Below are positions 53,154-61,840 of a stretch of 64,000 nt of DNA, one piece after another (the stretch's first letter is position 1; each line of letters starts with the position of its first letter). The position numbers were made by a program, and so were the translations under genes. The notes under the pieces were generated by a model that saw only the letters and a program-made list of their open reading frames with translations, ran no database searches and was not told the origin of the DNA. Source of the stretch: Methanolobus tindarius DSM 2278. GTDB taxonomy: Archaea > Halobacteriota > Methanosarcinia > Methanosarcinales > Methanosarcinaceae. The DNA is taken from assembly GCF_000504205.1 (NCBI RefSeq), contig NZ_AZAJ01000001.1, forward strand, positions 3,012,879-3,076,878, in the 5' to 3' direction.

Positions 53154-53942
53154 TTATATGCTTGTGATTCTTACAGCATCTTTCATGAAATAGTCAAAAA
53201 AATCCCTGCTCCATTTGTAAGCTTCGGAATGACAGCAATATACCTGTTTACTGCTGAATTCATTGTTAGCAAAAAGAAGCCTCAGGACAAAACGATCATC
53301 ACTGATTGAAAGTGATGAAACTTTTATATCCTTATTGTAAACGTAAAATTTGACACCATTATTACTCAATGTGTTTTGTAACTCTTCGGGATATTCATTT
53401 TTAACTTTATTAAATAATTCCCGTGAGAGTATCATGGAAATATCTATTTCCCGGGCAAGATAGTATGAAAGCAATTCCAGGAAAGTAGGATGCATAAACG
53501 TGAAAACGAACATCATTGAGCTTGATTCCTTTGATTTATCAAAGAACTCCCTGTTAATTTCATATGTATTTACAAGGCTTGGTTCTATAATCTTACAGTT
53601 CCTTAATTCGCTTATCCGCTCAAAAAGATAATCTGGTATTGATTCTGTATTGTGTGTACTTAAATAATCACTGTGTTTATTAAGTGATTCAATTGTATCG
53701 AGGAATGGTTTCATTTCATCAACCACAATTTTGCCAATTGTGGTCAACCCGTAAGAATCACCTGATTGATAAACAAGGGAATGTTCTTCAAGTATCCTTA
53801 TCTGTGGAAGTAATGCCGGTCTGTTAGTGTCCAGTTCTTCCAGGATAACTGCCATTTCCTGAGGACCATCTTTTAACATGAGAAGTACATTCTTTCTTTT
53901 CTCAGAAGCAAAGATAACATCTATAAGTTGTTTTTTTTTCAA
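53154..53942 (-). CDS. Winged-helix regulator of the DUF1724 family (paralogue)
   Basis: 262 residues aligned along their full length with the gene downstream: MKKKQLIDVIFASEKRKNVL, RPALLPQIRILEEHSLVYQSGDSY, GKIVVDEMKPFLDTIESL, and a C-terminal sensor ending KWSRDFFDYFMKDAVRITSI. Differences concentrate in the middle sensor part, suggesting different signals. Both are on the same strand, but 152 bases apart with AT-rich sequence between, so each may have its own promoter. Confidence 0.9.
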   Translation of the reverse strand: MKKKQLIDVIFASEKRKNVLLMLKDGPQEMAVILEELDTNRPALLPQIRILEEHSLVYQSGDSYGLTTIGKIVVDEMKPFLDTIESLNKHSDYLSTHNTESIPDYLFERISELRNCKIIEPSLVNTYEINREFFDKSKESSSMMFVFTFMHPTFLELLSYYLAREIDISMILSRELFNKVKNEYPEELQNTLSNNGVKFYVYNKDIKVSSLSISDDRFVLRLLFANNEFSSKQVYCCHSEAYKWSRDFFDYFMKDAVRITSI

Positions 53943-54158
53943 AATTTAACCCCCGTGAGAAAGCATCAAATACCTATCCATTTGACTAAAATTAAATTTG
54001 ATTGCCAGTTAAATTTGTATTCCTTTTACTAAACATGTAGACATACTCATTCATAAGCTTTTATATTTGGACCTTATCTTCTTGCTGTTTTTTAACAGCA
54101 GAAGCTAACATATTTAGAAAATATCTTTCGGAATAAAGTTCTAAAAGCAAGGCAGCTA

Positions 54159-54566
54159 TTATTCAGAACAAATACTATGTTCTTTCATAGCAAATTCATT
54201 TTCTGAGATGGAAATATAAGGTTCATTCCATGGATTATAGTCTATTGTCAGAGATACAGAAGAATTGTCATCAAGAGTGCTTTTCACGTGACAGCCACAC
54301 TCCTCATCAAGGAAATAAGTCTTTGCAATAAGAACTGGAGGCTTTGGTTTTTTTATCGTTTCTTCAGGGCCGAGATAAAATTCATTTTTATGTATAGATT
54401 GGTTTTGCGGGTCAAAGATTTCAACTGTAATCTTATGACCTACAGTATCCGTGTTCTTTATCTGATAAAACGGAGTGGGAGTGCCAACAATCAAAAAAGG
54501 CAATATCACATACAAGAATAAAAATGAAATTATCAGACCACCTGCAATCTTGTATGCCGTTTTCAT
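54159..54566 (-). CDS. Membrane-anchored protein, unknown
   Basis: 135 residues from ATG 54566; a GTG at 54578 is also in frame. One hydrophobic N-terminal segment (IAGGLIISFLFLYVILPFLIVG) anchors it; the rest is a small beta-rich domain (TDTVGHKITVEIFDPQNQ, then DEECGCHVKSTLDDNSSVSLTIDYNP) with two close cysteines. No family recognised. Confidence 0.68.
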   Translation of the reverse strand: MKTAYKIAGGLIISFLFLYVILPFLIVGTPTPFYQIKNTDTVGHKITVEIFDPQNQSIHKNEFYLGPEETIKKPKPPVLIAKTYFLDEECGCHVKSTLDDNSSVSLTIDYNPWNEPYISISENEFAMKEHSICSE

Positions 54567-54710
54567 GTTATTACCCACTTTTCAATCTATTCCAACCCAT
54601 AAATTGAACTTTGTAGAAGAAATTGTCCATATACTATTTTATTCTATTTATTATACTAAAATAAATAATATAAAAAGAATCATTTTTTTGTAATTCTTTA
54701 TGCTTTGTAA

Positions 54711-55229
54711 TTATTCTATTTCAATATCATATACACTCAAAAGTGAGATTACTTCCGGAATAGAAAACTTTGTCTTTTTGAGGAAATTGTTGTTAGGGTC
54801 TATAGAATAGTTCTTTGCATTCCTGAAAGATGCATGACTCAGGTTTGCATTTCTGAAAAGACTGTTTGTGAGGTCGCAATCTTCAAAGTTTGCATTTTTA
54901 AGATTTGTGTTTACGAAATCACAATCATAAACCTGAGAGCCTTCAAACTCAGTGTTTTCCAGATCCATATCAGAAAACAAACAATACGAAAGATAGCAGT
55001 TCTCAAATCCTATACTGAATATAAAGTCATTGCATTTTGAAAAATCCAGACCTACGATTTTACAATTTGTAAATCGAACATCCTGAAGTCTGCTGTTATT
55101 CAAATCTACGTTAGATAGTTTGCAGTTATCAAAAACACAATCAATAAATTTAGTATTTTTGAATGATTCGTCTGCAAAATCAATATCCTTGAAAGTCTCT
55201 TCCTCAAATTCCTCGTTATGGTATTCCAT
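54711..55229 (-). CDS. Pentapeptide-repeat protein
   Basis: 172 residues. From about residue 15 to 140 every fifth position is Phe, Leu or similar (FKNTKFIDCVFDNCKLSNVD, and later NTNLKNANFEDCDLTNSLFR), which makes a right-handed beta helix. Such proteins often bind proteins or imitate DNA; the target is unknown. The last 25 residues leave the repeat (FLKKTKFSIPEVISLLSVY). Single gene. Confidence 0.9.
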   Translation of the reverse strand: MEYHNEEFEEETFKDIDFADESFKNTKFIDCVFDNCKLSNVDLNNSRLQDVRFTNCKIVGLDFSKCNDFIFSIGFENCYLSYCLFSDMDLENTEFEGSQVYDCDFVNTNLKNANFEDCDLTNSLFRNANLSHASFRNAKNYSIDPNNNFLKKTKFSIPEVISLLSVYDIEIE

Positions 55230-55327
55230 GATTATTAGAGGTGATAATAAGCTATAAACAATCTTCTAATTGGAAATATGAAAATATTAAAACAATCAAA
55301 AAAGAGAATAAAATAATTCTCTTTTCC

Positions 55328-56599
55328 TTAATATTCAGGATTCTCAACTTTTCCCATGAAGAGTATGCATCCTGTCCGCTTATCCTCAATGAAGAACATG
55401 AAAGGATGATCAGCTTTGAATTCAAGCACCGTTGGAATTGCACCATCAGTTGCTTCAATTGCCGTTGAAGCTGCAGCTTCCGTACCCTCTTCCTGTACAT
55501 CAATAAACGCCTGGTGGATTACATCATCTAGCCATAGATTATAATCCTCCGGAACTAACTGAACATTATACATACCTGAGAAATTAGCCAGGTTTCCATC
55601 AAATGCATCCACAACTCCCATGTTCCGCAATGTATCTGGCAATTCAGTTTTTACATCGATTTTGAATTTAGGTAAGTATGTATGCACAATGTACTGTGAT
55701 TCCATGGACGATTTAAGTTCATTATAATCAGAAATAGTAAAAGTATCTTCAAATTCTTCTATGTTGTTTTCTTCAGGGAGAACGATGTACATACATAAAT
55801 CATCACCTTTATAAGGCATTTCTAGGATTTTTGCATTTTCAGATTCACCATAACTGAAAAATTCCTGAGTATACATCATATCCACAGGATTTTCGTTTGA
55901 GGAGGAATTATAGAAAGCTCTTTTTGCCGTATTTGCCGTATCAAATTTATTCATCCATGCACCTTTAAAATAAACAGCATTTGTAATGATTATAGCTGTA
56001 TCTTCGGTAATCAGTTCTTCTGGAATCAAATCTTTGATTTTATCGTTTGTTTTCGAAGCAACCCAATTATTGATTATTACTCTGGATTCTTCCGGTTCAG
56101 ATCTGAAATCAAGATTTGTTACATTTCCACCATAGTATTCTTTTGAATTTGTTGAAAACTCTGAATTCAAAGGATACTCTTTGCGAACCCAGAGAGCATT
56201 TGCAGTACTTAAATCATAGTTATCAGTATCTGAATTGATTGTAGCCATCATATTTTTTGAAGCTTCCTCAAGAACAGGTTTACTCAATGGATAATTGAAC
56301 ACAGATGCAATTTGTTCCTGTGTCGTCCCTCCAGCACCACCATAACAGATCGCCATTGCAGTAAAAATGCTGTATGGGGAAAATACAAGATTCTCTTCTT
56401 TTACAATATTTGAATACATATCAAAGGCAAATGCATTGTTTGCAATTGCAATATCATATTCATCAGCCGAACTTGCATACATTGTTGAATCTTCATCTAC
56501 AGCATTTGTTTCAGAAACCGGGTCATTATTTTCTATGCAGCCAATACATAGGAAAAGAAGACTAAATATCACTGCACATGTAATTTTTGCATTAATCAT
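55328..56599 (-). CDS. Serpin (serine protease inhibitor) lipoprotein
   Basis: 423 residues. The lipobox CIGC (Cys21) anchors it outside the cell. A full serpin fold follows from about 48 (AFDMYSNIVKEENLVFSPYSIF) to the end (FMFFIEDKRTGCILFMGKVENP). The reactive-centre hinge EEGTEAAASTA is the inhibitory type with small residues, followed by IEATDGAIP; the cleaved bond cannot be named with certainty. Serpins trap proteases by cleavage and insertion of this loop. In a methanogen it likely protects against foreign or own surface proteases. Confidence 0.95.
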   Translation of the reverse strand: MINAKITCAVIFSLLFLCIGCIENNDPVSETNAVDEDSTMYASSADEYDIAIANNAFAFDMYSNIVKEENLVFSPYSIFTAMAICYGGAGGTTQEQIASVFNYPLSKPVLEEASKNMMATINSDTDNYDLSTANALWVRKEYPLNSEFSTNSKEYYGGNVTNLDFRSEPEESRVIINNWVASKTNDKIKDLIPEELITEDTAIIITNAVYFKGAWMNKFDTANTAKRAFYNSSSNENPVDMMYTQEFFSYGESENAKILEMPYKGDDLCMYIVLPEENNIEEFEDTFTISDYNELKSSMESQYIVHTYLPKFKIDVKTELPDTLRNMGVVDAFDGNLANFSGMYNVQLVPEDYNLWLDDVIHQAFIDVQEEGTEAAASTAIEATDGAIPTVLEFKADHPFMFFIEDKRTGCILFMGKVENPEY

Positions 56600-56654
56600 A
56601 AATTATGATAGATGTTGTTGCACATATAACTTACGAATGATAAAACCAGAGAAA

Positions 56655-57002
56655 TTAGAATACCATCAATCCGACAATAAATGATACCAGATTACATGTA
56701 AATGACAAAATCAAAGCTCTTTGAACTGTCACTTTCAGAACAAAATAATAAATCACGGCTTCTACCAAAAAGACTGAGATTTCACCGATTAAAGCCAGAT
56801 TCTGGTATGAATCTATGAATTGTGGCAACAGAAACCACAAATAAGGAATTGTTGAAAAGGAGGAAAAAATACCCGCAAACAAAAGAAGGGAATTGCTGAG
56901 ATCATCAATTTTGAAATAAAATCTGATTAGCAGGAAAAGAACAGATGTCTCTATAATTATTGTCAGAAAAAGTGAAAACAGAAACAAGTACTCGTAGATC
57001 AT
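56655..57002 (-). CDS. Small membrane protein, unknown
   Basis: 115 residues with four membrane helices (about 3-26, 35-57, 65-88 and 91-114) and little else. No family is recognised. It lies 32 bases after the gene at 57035 on the same strand, and 55 bases before the serpin start, so the three could be co-transcribed. Confidence 0.62.
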   Translation of the reverse strand: MIYEYLFLFSLFLTIIIETSVLFLLIRFYFKIDDLSNSLLLFAGIFSSFSTIPYLWFLLPQFIDSYQNLALIGEISVFLVEAVIYYFVLKVTVQRALILSFTCNLVSFIVGLMVF

Positions 57003-57034
57003 ATATATGAGACCGATAGTTGATCTTTATTAAT

Positions 57035-57739
57035 TCAGCAATCATTTCCAAATAGTTTTCTGATGAAGCACAATATTGAATCTTTAAGAGTAACTCTGGT
57101 TTCTGACGGAACAACAACTTCAGTCTCATTCACTTCGTTTTCTTCCTGCAATCCAGAACTATTATCATCTGAATTGGTTTTTTGAATTTTTGTTTTTGAT
57201 TCATTAATAACCAACCTCAATTCAGGTATTTCAGGCTTATCAAATGTTTCATTTTTATAAACAGTTGAACCATGGAAAGATACTCTTCTTTCTTCATAGA
57301 GTATAAGTGCTGTGTCATTAAACCCTGCTACAGAATAGTATCTTTCTTCTTTTGTAAGAGGATTGGTATCACTGGTGACATCAAAATTCATATTAAAATC
57401 AAAAGTATAAGGCAATATATTTGTGTCTGACTCAAAATCAATTTCATCTAATCCTATGCTGTCATAATATTCTTTCTCAATAGCATAAACCGTAAGTGTA
57501 TTAGCTTTATAGCATTCTGTCAGGCAGTCACTGGAATTGATTAGATATGGATTTTCACAATGAACTAATGGTCCGGTTACGTAACCAACAAAAACAACAT
57601 CTGGATAATCATTAAGATTAGTGATACTTACACATCTACTGTAACCTTTAGTTCCTGGAAACAGGACATCAGCATTCGAAGTTGGTATAAGATTTAATAA
57701 TAAAATTATTGATATCATTAAACAGTTTTGAAGCTTCAT
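57035..57739 (-). CDS. Secreted protein, unknown
   Basis: 234 residues. Signal peptide NCLMISIILLLNLIPTSNA. The mature part has four or five cysteines (SRCVSI, VHCENPY, SSDCLTECYKAN) and a beta-rich domain, with a Ser/Asn/Glu linker near the end (INESKTKIQKTNSDDNSSG). The end LKDSILCFIRKLFGNDC resembles that of the protein at 39506-40252, perhaps a shared amphipathic tail. Function unknown. Confidence 0.68.
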   Translation of the reverse strand: MKLQNCLMISIILLLNLIPTSNADVLFPGTKGYSRCVSITNLNDYPDVVFVGYVTGPLVHCENPYLINSSDCLTECYKANTLTVYAIEKEYYDSIGLDEIDFESDTNILPYTFDFNMNFDVTSDTNPLTKEERYYSVAGFNDTALILYEERRVSFHGSTVYKNETFDKPEIPELRLVINESKTKIQKTNSDDNSSGLQEENEVNETEVVVPSETRVTLKDSILCFIRKLFGNDC

Positions 57740-57913
57740 ATTCCCCTCACTTCCATCAATATAAGGTACCTGACATTTTATATATATTTTGATTAAATTT
57801 GATATTTTATATGGTGTTTATTTTATTTAAGCATAAAAACTACGTACTTTTATAAGAACGCCTAAATACCACTGTCTCGAAATAATACATATAGGGAAAT
57901 GTGGAGTGAAATT

Positions 57914-58468
57914 ATGAAAAGTAAATTAATTCTTGTACTTGTTTTTGTGTCCATTATTATAATTGGCGCACCTGTGACATCGGCTAAATCCAGTTATTTG
58001 TATTCTTTTAATCAGCGTTACGATACGACAGATACGGTGCTTGATACATGTGATGTGTGTCATTCCGGGCCTAATGGAGGTTCTCTTGACTCATATGGCA
58101 GGGCATATTCCCACACCAGAAATTATGGAGGAATTGAAGATCAGGATTCTGATGGTGACGGATTTACAGATCTTGAGGAAATTAATGCTTTAACGTTCCC
58201 TGGGGATTCCAATGATTATCCTCAGGTTGAACCTGTGATTGTGCAAAATTCAACTGAAGAAAGCACAGAACCTGTAGTTAATGAAACGACAACAATACCC
58301 ATAGAGGAAAGTTCAATAAACGAAACTCAGAAAAACGCAACATCTGATATCAAAAATGAAAATACTACAAAAACTTCCCAAACCACTGAAGGTGACCGGC
58401 AATCTCCAGGATTTGAAGTCGTAATTTCAGTTTTCACAATAATAGCAGCATTCTATTTTAGAAAATAA
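57914..58468 (+). CDS. Secreted CxxCH protein with PGF-CTERM-like tail (first copy)
   Basis: 184 residues from ATG 57914, with GGAGTGA upstream; the frame is open to 57899. Signal peptide (to about residue 24), then a conserved domain with CDVCH (46-50), a single heme-c-type motif, and DSYGRAY. DQDSDGDGFTDLEE (77-90) is a calcium-binding loop as in thrombospondin-3/EF-hand-like repeats. A Thr/Glu/Asn linker with several N-glycosylation sites leads to SPGF plus a hydrophobic segment and a basic end (YFRK), the PGF-CTERM form recognised by archaeosortase. So it should be a surface-anchored protein, possibly a cytochrome. Confidence 0.8.
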   Translation: MKSKLILVLVFVSIIIIGAPVTSAKSSYLYSFNQRYDTTDTVLDTCDVCHSGPNGGSLDSYGRAYSHTRNYGGIEDQDSDGDGFTDLEEINALTFPGDSNDYPQVEPVIVQNSTEESTEPVVNETTTIPIEESSINETQKNATSDIKNENTTKTSQTTEGDRQSPGFEVVISVFTIIAAFYFRK

Positions 58469-58536
58469 TACTTCGTCCTGGAAAATTATAAAACGAGTGC
58501 CTGAAATACTATATACAAAAATAATGGAGTTTATGT

Positions 58537-59070
58537 ATGAAATATAAATTAGTTCTGGGATTGATTTTACTGACAATTCTTCTGGGTTCTTTTACGACAT
58601 CTTCTTTAGCACGACCAAATTACATGGCATCATTTTTAGAGCAATATGATGTCCGTGATACACGACTTGCAACCTGCGATATGTGTCATATAAATCCTAA
58701 TGGAGGAGGTGCTCGTGATAGTTATGGCCTGGCTTATGCAGAAAATGGAAAAGATTTCCTTGCCATTGAAGAGCTAGATTCAGACGATGACGGTTTTACA
58801 AACATTGAAGAAATTAATGCACTCACATTTCCAGGTGACTCGGATGATTATCCCGAGATAATAGAAGTTACTGAAACAGAGGGAGCTGAAGCTGCTAACT
58901 CATCAGCTGATGAGGAAAGTGAAACAGATACAACTGCAAATACTGAAACTGCAACAGAAACAAGCAGCGAATCCGATGTTGAAGATTCAGCAACGGAAGT
59001 GCAATCACCGGGATTTGGAATAATACTTGTTGTTTTTGGAATGATGGCTGCTATCTACATAAAAAGGTAA
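58537..59070 (+). CDS. Secreted CxxCH protein with PGF-CTERM-like tail (second copy)
   Basis: 177 residues. Same layout as the gene before it: signal peptide ending near LARPNY, CDMCH (47-51), NPNGGGARDSYGLAY, calcium loop LDSDDDGFTNIEEINALTFP, an acidic Ser/Thr/Glu linker and SPGFGIILVVFGMMAAIYIKR-type tail. The two share clear identity in the first 100 residues, so they arose by tandem duplication and then their linkers diverged. GGAG lies upstream of the ATG. The next gene starts 4 bases after its stop. Confidence 0.8.
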   Translation: MKYKLVLGLILLTILLGSFTTSSLARPNYMASFLEQYDVRDTRLATCDMCHINPNGGGARDSYGLAYAENGKDFLAIEELDSDDDGFTNIEEINALTFPGDSDDYPEIIEVTETEGAEAANSSADEESETDTTANTETATETSSESDVEDSATEVQSPGFGIILVVFGMMAAIYIKR

Positions 59071-59074
59071 AAAC

Positions 59075-59713
59075 ATGGGTGAAGAAAAAAAACCTGTCAT
59101 CAAAGTATCAAAAGATGGGCCTTTTATTGTAAAAGATCTTAAAACCATTAGAAATTCAAAGGGCGTGTTCATAGAAACAAGTCCATTCATGGCGCTTTGC
59201 AGATGTGGAGATACTGAGAATAAACCATTTTGTGATGGAGCACATCTGCATAATGATTTTTCCGGGAAGAAAGAAACAGGTAAATATCCTGATAAAATCG
59301 AGTCTTTTGAAGGAAAAGAAATAATAATCCATGACAACAGGGCAGTTTGCTCCCACATAGGACATTGCATCCTGAAATTACCAGGAGTTTTCATGAAGGG
59401 TGAAAAACCATGGATTGATCCTGATGCTTCTGATCCGGAAGAGATTGCCAGAGTCATAAGGACTTGTCCTTCAGGAGCTTTAAGCTACACATTTAAAGGT
59501 CTGTTGCATAAGGATTATCCGCATGATCCGGAAATATTTATGGTAAAAAATGGTCCCTATCATGCAATTGGTGGAATAGAACTTGAAGACAAAGAAGGAG
59601 CCAGGCCGGAAACTTTAGATCATTATGCACTTTGCAGGTGTGGTAAATCTAAAAACAAACCTTTTTGCGATGGAAAGCACATTGAAACTGAGTTTAAGGA
59701 CAGGATAAATTAA
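59075..59713 (+). CDS. CDGSH-type iron-sulfur protein with two CDGSH units and a divergent 4Fe-4S unit
   Basis: 212 residues. Two CDGSH-like units, ALCRCGDTENKPFCDGAH (about 41-58) and ALCRCGKSKNKPFCDGKH (about 186-203), each with C-x-C...C-x3-H ligands for a [2Fe-2S] cluster. Between them, CSHIGHC... and RTCPSGAL form a divergent 4Fe-4S mono-cluster domain as known in such proteins. It should be a cytoplasmic redox or iron protein. It begins 4 bases after the second CxxCH gene and may be co-transcribed, which would link surface and cytoplasmic redox proteins. Confidence 0.92.
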   Translation: MGEEKKPVIKVSKDGPFIVKDLKTIRNSKGVFIETSPFMALCRCGDTENKPFCDGAHLHNDFSGKKETGKYPDKIESFEGKEIIIHDNRAVCSHIGHCILKLPGVFMKGEKPWIDPDASDPEEIARVIRTCPSGALSYTFKGLLHKDYPHDPEIFMVKNGPYHAIGGIELEDKEGARPETLDHYALCRCGKSKNKPFCDGKHIETEFKDRIN

Positions 59714-59721
59714 CTCCTGTC
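59699..59721 (+). terminator. Hairpin terminator after the CDGSH gene
   Basis: Stem GACAGGA (59699-59705) / TCCTGTC (59715-59721) spanning the stop codon, followed by TTATTCC and T-rich sequence to about 59760. Confidence 0.55.
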
Positions 59722-59792
59722 TTATTCCCGAATCCTCATTTTCTTTGAACTATTTTTTTCTTAGAACTGCTTTTAATTTGCAATACTAGAAA

Positions 59793-60269
59793 TCAGAATA
59801 TTGACTTGAATTTTGAGACCATATTATCAGAAATTATGTGAACCTCTATGGAAAGCACTATTCCTCCAATACTTGCTATCATCAGGCTTGAAGGTATAAG
59901 CTCATAATCAATTCCAATAAGCAGGAAAACTGCAGCAACTATAACAAGCAGGTTTAATACGATAGACAAAGGCCCGATAACAGGATGGTGAGAAAGACCC
60001 CTGTGCTTGAATAACTCCTTGTATGGCCACCAGAGTATCCTGAGGACGCCCCATCTTTTGTAGGGTTTACTGCTGATATCAAGATCAGGACTCAGAAATA
60101 AGGTGGCAAAAATATAGGCTATTGAAAAAGCGGCTATCGTATAGTTATCCAGATAGGTAACTACAGGATTTATTCCTTCCCTGAAAGCATAGTAGAATCC
60201 AATAAGTACTATGGTCAGAACTGCTGCATTTATAGCGTCATGTGTTTTTCCGTCCGGAATTTGTTTCAT
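59793..60269 (-). CDS. DUF2227-like metal-binding membrane protein
   Basis: 158 residues. H at GKTHDAIN (about 8-14), then SPDLDISSKPYKRWGVLRILWWPYKELFKHRGLSHHP carry the conserved Asp and His set of DUF2227 (YdjM-like) proteins, which probably bind metal. Three or four membrane helices at about 18-30, 43-60, 96-119 and 124-146. Reaction unknown. Confidence 0.85.
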   Translation of the reverse strand: MKQIPDGKTHDAINAAVLTIVLIGFYYAFREGINPVVTYLDNYTIAAFSIAYIFATLFLSPDLDISSKPYKRWGVLRILWWPYKELFKHRGLSHHPVIGPLSIVLNLLVIVAAVFLLIGIDYELIPSSLMIASIGGIVLSIEVHIISDNMVSKFKSIF

Positions 60270-60350
60270 CCCCTGAGTTTACGCTCACAAAAGGTATTGA
60301 CCGGATGATATATAATCTTCTTCCATTTATATTGAAATTCAGGAGGTTAT

Positions 60351-60833
60351 ATGTTGAGGTTTACAGACAAGGTAATAAAAGCATTAGTGGTTCTTGCCAT
60401 AATTTCAATGGCAATTTCAGTTTCTGCCTGCATGGACAAAGATCTGAGCCGGGAAAATGATGCGGATAAAATAGTAACTAATGCAGAAAGCATATCCAAT
60501 GTAACATGGGAATGGACAGGTACAATTGAAGAAGATGCAAAAACTCCCTTAGTTGTTCCTGACCCAAAGAGATACACTATCGAGTTCACGGAAGATGGTA
60601 TATATTATATTCTTGCTGACTGCAACACAGGAAGCGGAACCTATGTACTCGAGAATGGTCAGATCACATTAAACCCCGGGCCAATGACACTTATGGCATG
60701 CGGGGGAGATTCTATTGATAACAAATATCTTGCATATCTTGGAAATGTAGATTCTGTTGTGCTTGAGGGAGAACAATTAAAACTCTACCTGAAAGACAGT
60801 GATGACAGAATGCTCTTTTCATTACAGTATTGA
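60351..60833 (+). CDS. META-domain lipoprotein (HslJ-like)
   Basis: 160 residues. Signal peptide with a Cys at VSAC (about 27). The META domain covers about 45-158: NVTWEWTGTIEE, RYTIEFTEDGIYYILADCNTGSGTY, ITLNPGPMTLMACGGDSIDNKYLAYLG, EQLKLYLKD. Two conserved cysteines are present, perhaps forming a disulfide. GGAGG lies before the ATG. It is divergent from the DUF2227 gene. Members such as HslJ are stress proteins of the envelope. Confidence 0.9.
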   Translation: MLRFTDKVIKALVVLAIISMAISVSACMDKDLSRENDADKIVTNAESISNVTWEWTGTIEEDAKTPLVVPDPKRYTIEFTEDGIYYILADCNTGSGTYVLENGQITLNPGPMTLMACGGDSIDNKYLAYLGNVDSVVLEGEQLKLYLKDSDDRMLFSLQY

Positions 60834-60921
60834 ATATAGATTGAATTTATATTGAACATGGCTTGAACATTTGAAATCAGTGCATAAAATATAATGCTGT
60901 TAATGAACAATGTAGCATCAA

Positions 60922-61692
60922 ATGGATGAAGAGAAATTTAATGAACTGAAAACATGGTTTCATAATTATGTCGGTTCATTTTACACAGACGATAGTTTCA
61001 TTCAGCTGAATGTGATACTAAAAGAAGAGCACAGTATCAGGGTTTGTGAAAATGCATCCCTGATAGCTGCTTCTGAAAAACTTGACAATAATGACTATTT
61101 TCTTGCAAAAACAATAGCACTTCTCCACGATATTGGACGTTTTAAGCAGATAAGCAAATACAGGACTTTTAAAGATAGTGATTCTGAAAACCATGCTGTC
61201 TTAGGTGTTAAAGTTCTAAAAGCTGAAGGCATACTTTCAAACCTGCCAGCCACTGAGCAAAAAATAATCCTGCTTGCCGTTGTTAATCACAACAGGTTCC
61301 GGATAAAAGGCAATCTGGATGAACGGACTCTTCTTCATGCTAAACTCATAAGAGATGCAGACAAACTGGACATATTTAAAGTACTGCTGGAACACCATAA
61401 TCAAAAGGATGAAATACCAAATCCTGCTCTGGAACTGGGGTTGCCTGACAAAGCGGAGTATTCCACTGTAATTGTGAAAGAGCTTCTGCAAAACAAGGTA
61501 GCAAGCGTCAGTCACGTAAAAACCTGCAACGATATGAACCTTACACGGCTAGCCTGGCTGTTTGATCTTAATTTCAGGGAAACATTTAGTCTTGTGAAGA
61601 AACATGGGTTTATTGACAAACTAATATCCACATTGCCACAAAATGCTGAAATAGAAGCCTTACGAACTCACCTGAATGAATATATGGATTAA
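60922..61692 (+). CDS. HD-domain phosphohydrolase
   Basis: 256 residues. HD metal ligands: EEHSIRVCENAS (first His, about 35), LLHDIGRFKQ (His-Asp about 68-69), and AVVNHNRF and RDADKLDIF further on. The pattern is the HD superfamily, phosphohydrolases on nucleotides. No second domain. No ribosome site is visible, so it may be leaderless or start slightly differently. Single gene. Confidence 0.9.
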   Translation: MDEEKFNELKTWFHNYVGSFYTDDSFIQLNVILKEEHSIRVCENASLIAASEKLDNNDYFLAKTIALLHDIGRFKQISKYRTFKDSDSENHAVLGVKVLKAEGILSNLPATEQKIILLAVVNHNRFRIKGNLDERTLLHAKLIRDADKLDIFKVLLEHHNQKDEIPNPALELGLPDKAEYSTVIVKELLQNKVASVSHVKTCNDMNLTRLAWLFDLNFRETFSLVKKHGFIDKLISTLPQNAEIEALRTHLNEYMD

Positions 61693-61840
61693 ATGCTAAT
61701 AATCATAAATCAGGCAATCTAACTACTACTTATTCTACTACTGACTCCGTATTTTTATTATTTTGTCAATCAGGAAAACTTTATTTAATAATAAATAAAT
61801 CATAATTGATAATTATATAGATATATGGAATACCGAGGAC

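Noticed and set aside
54081-54103. GCTGTT/AACAGC hairpin as a terminator
   Set aside because: Stem is short and is not followed by a T run in the direction of the neighbouring genes.
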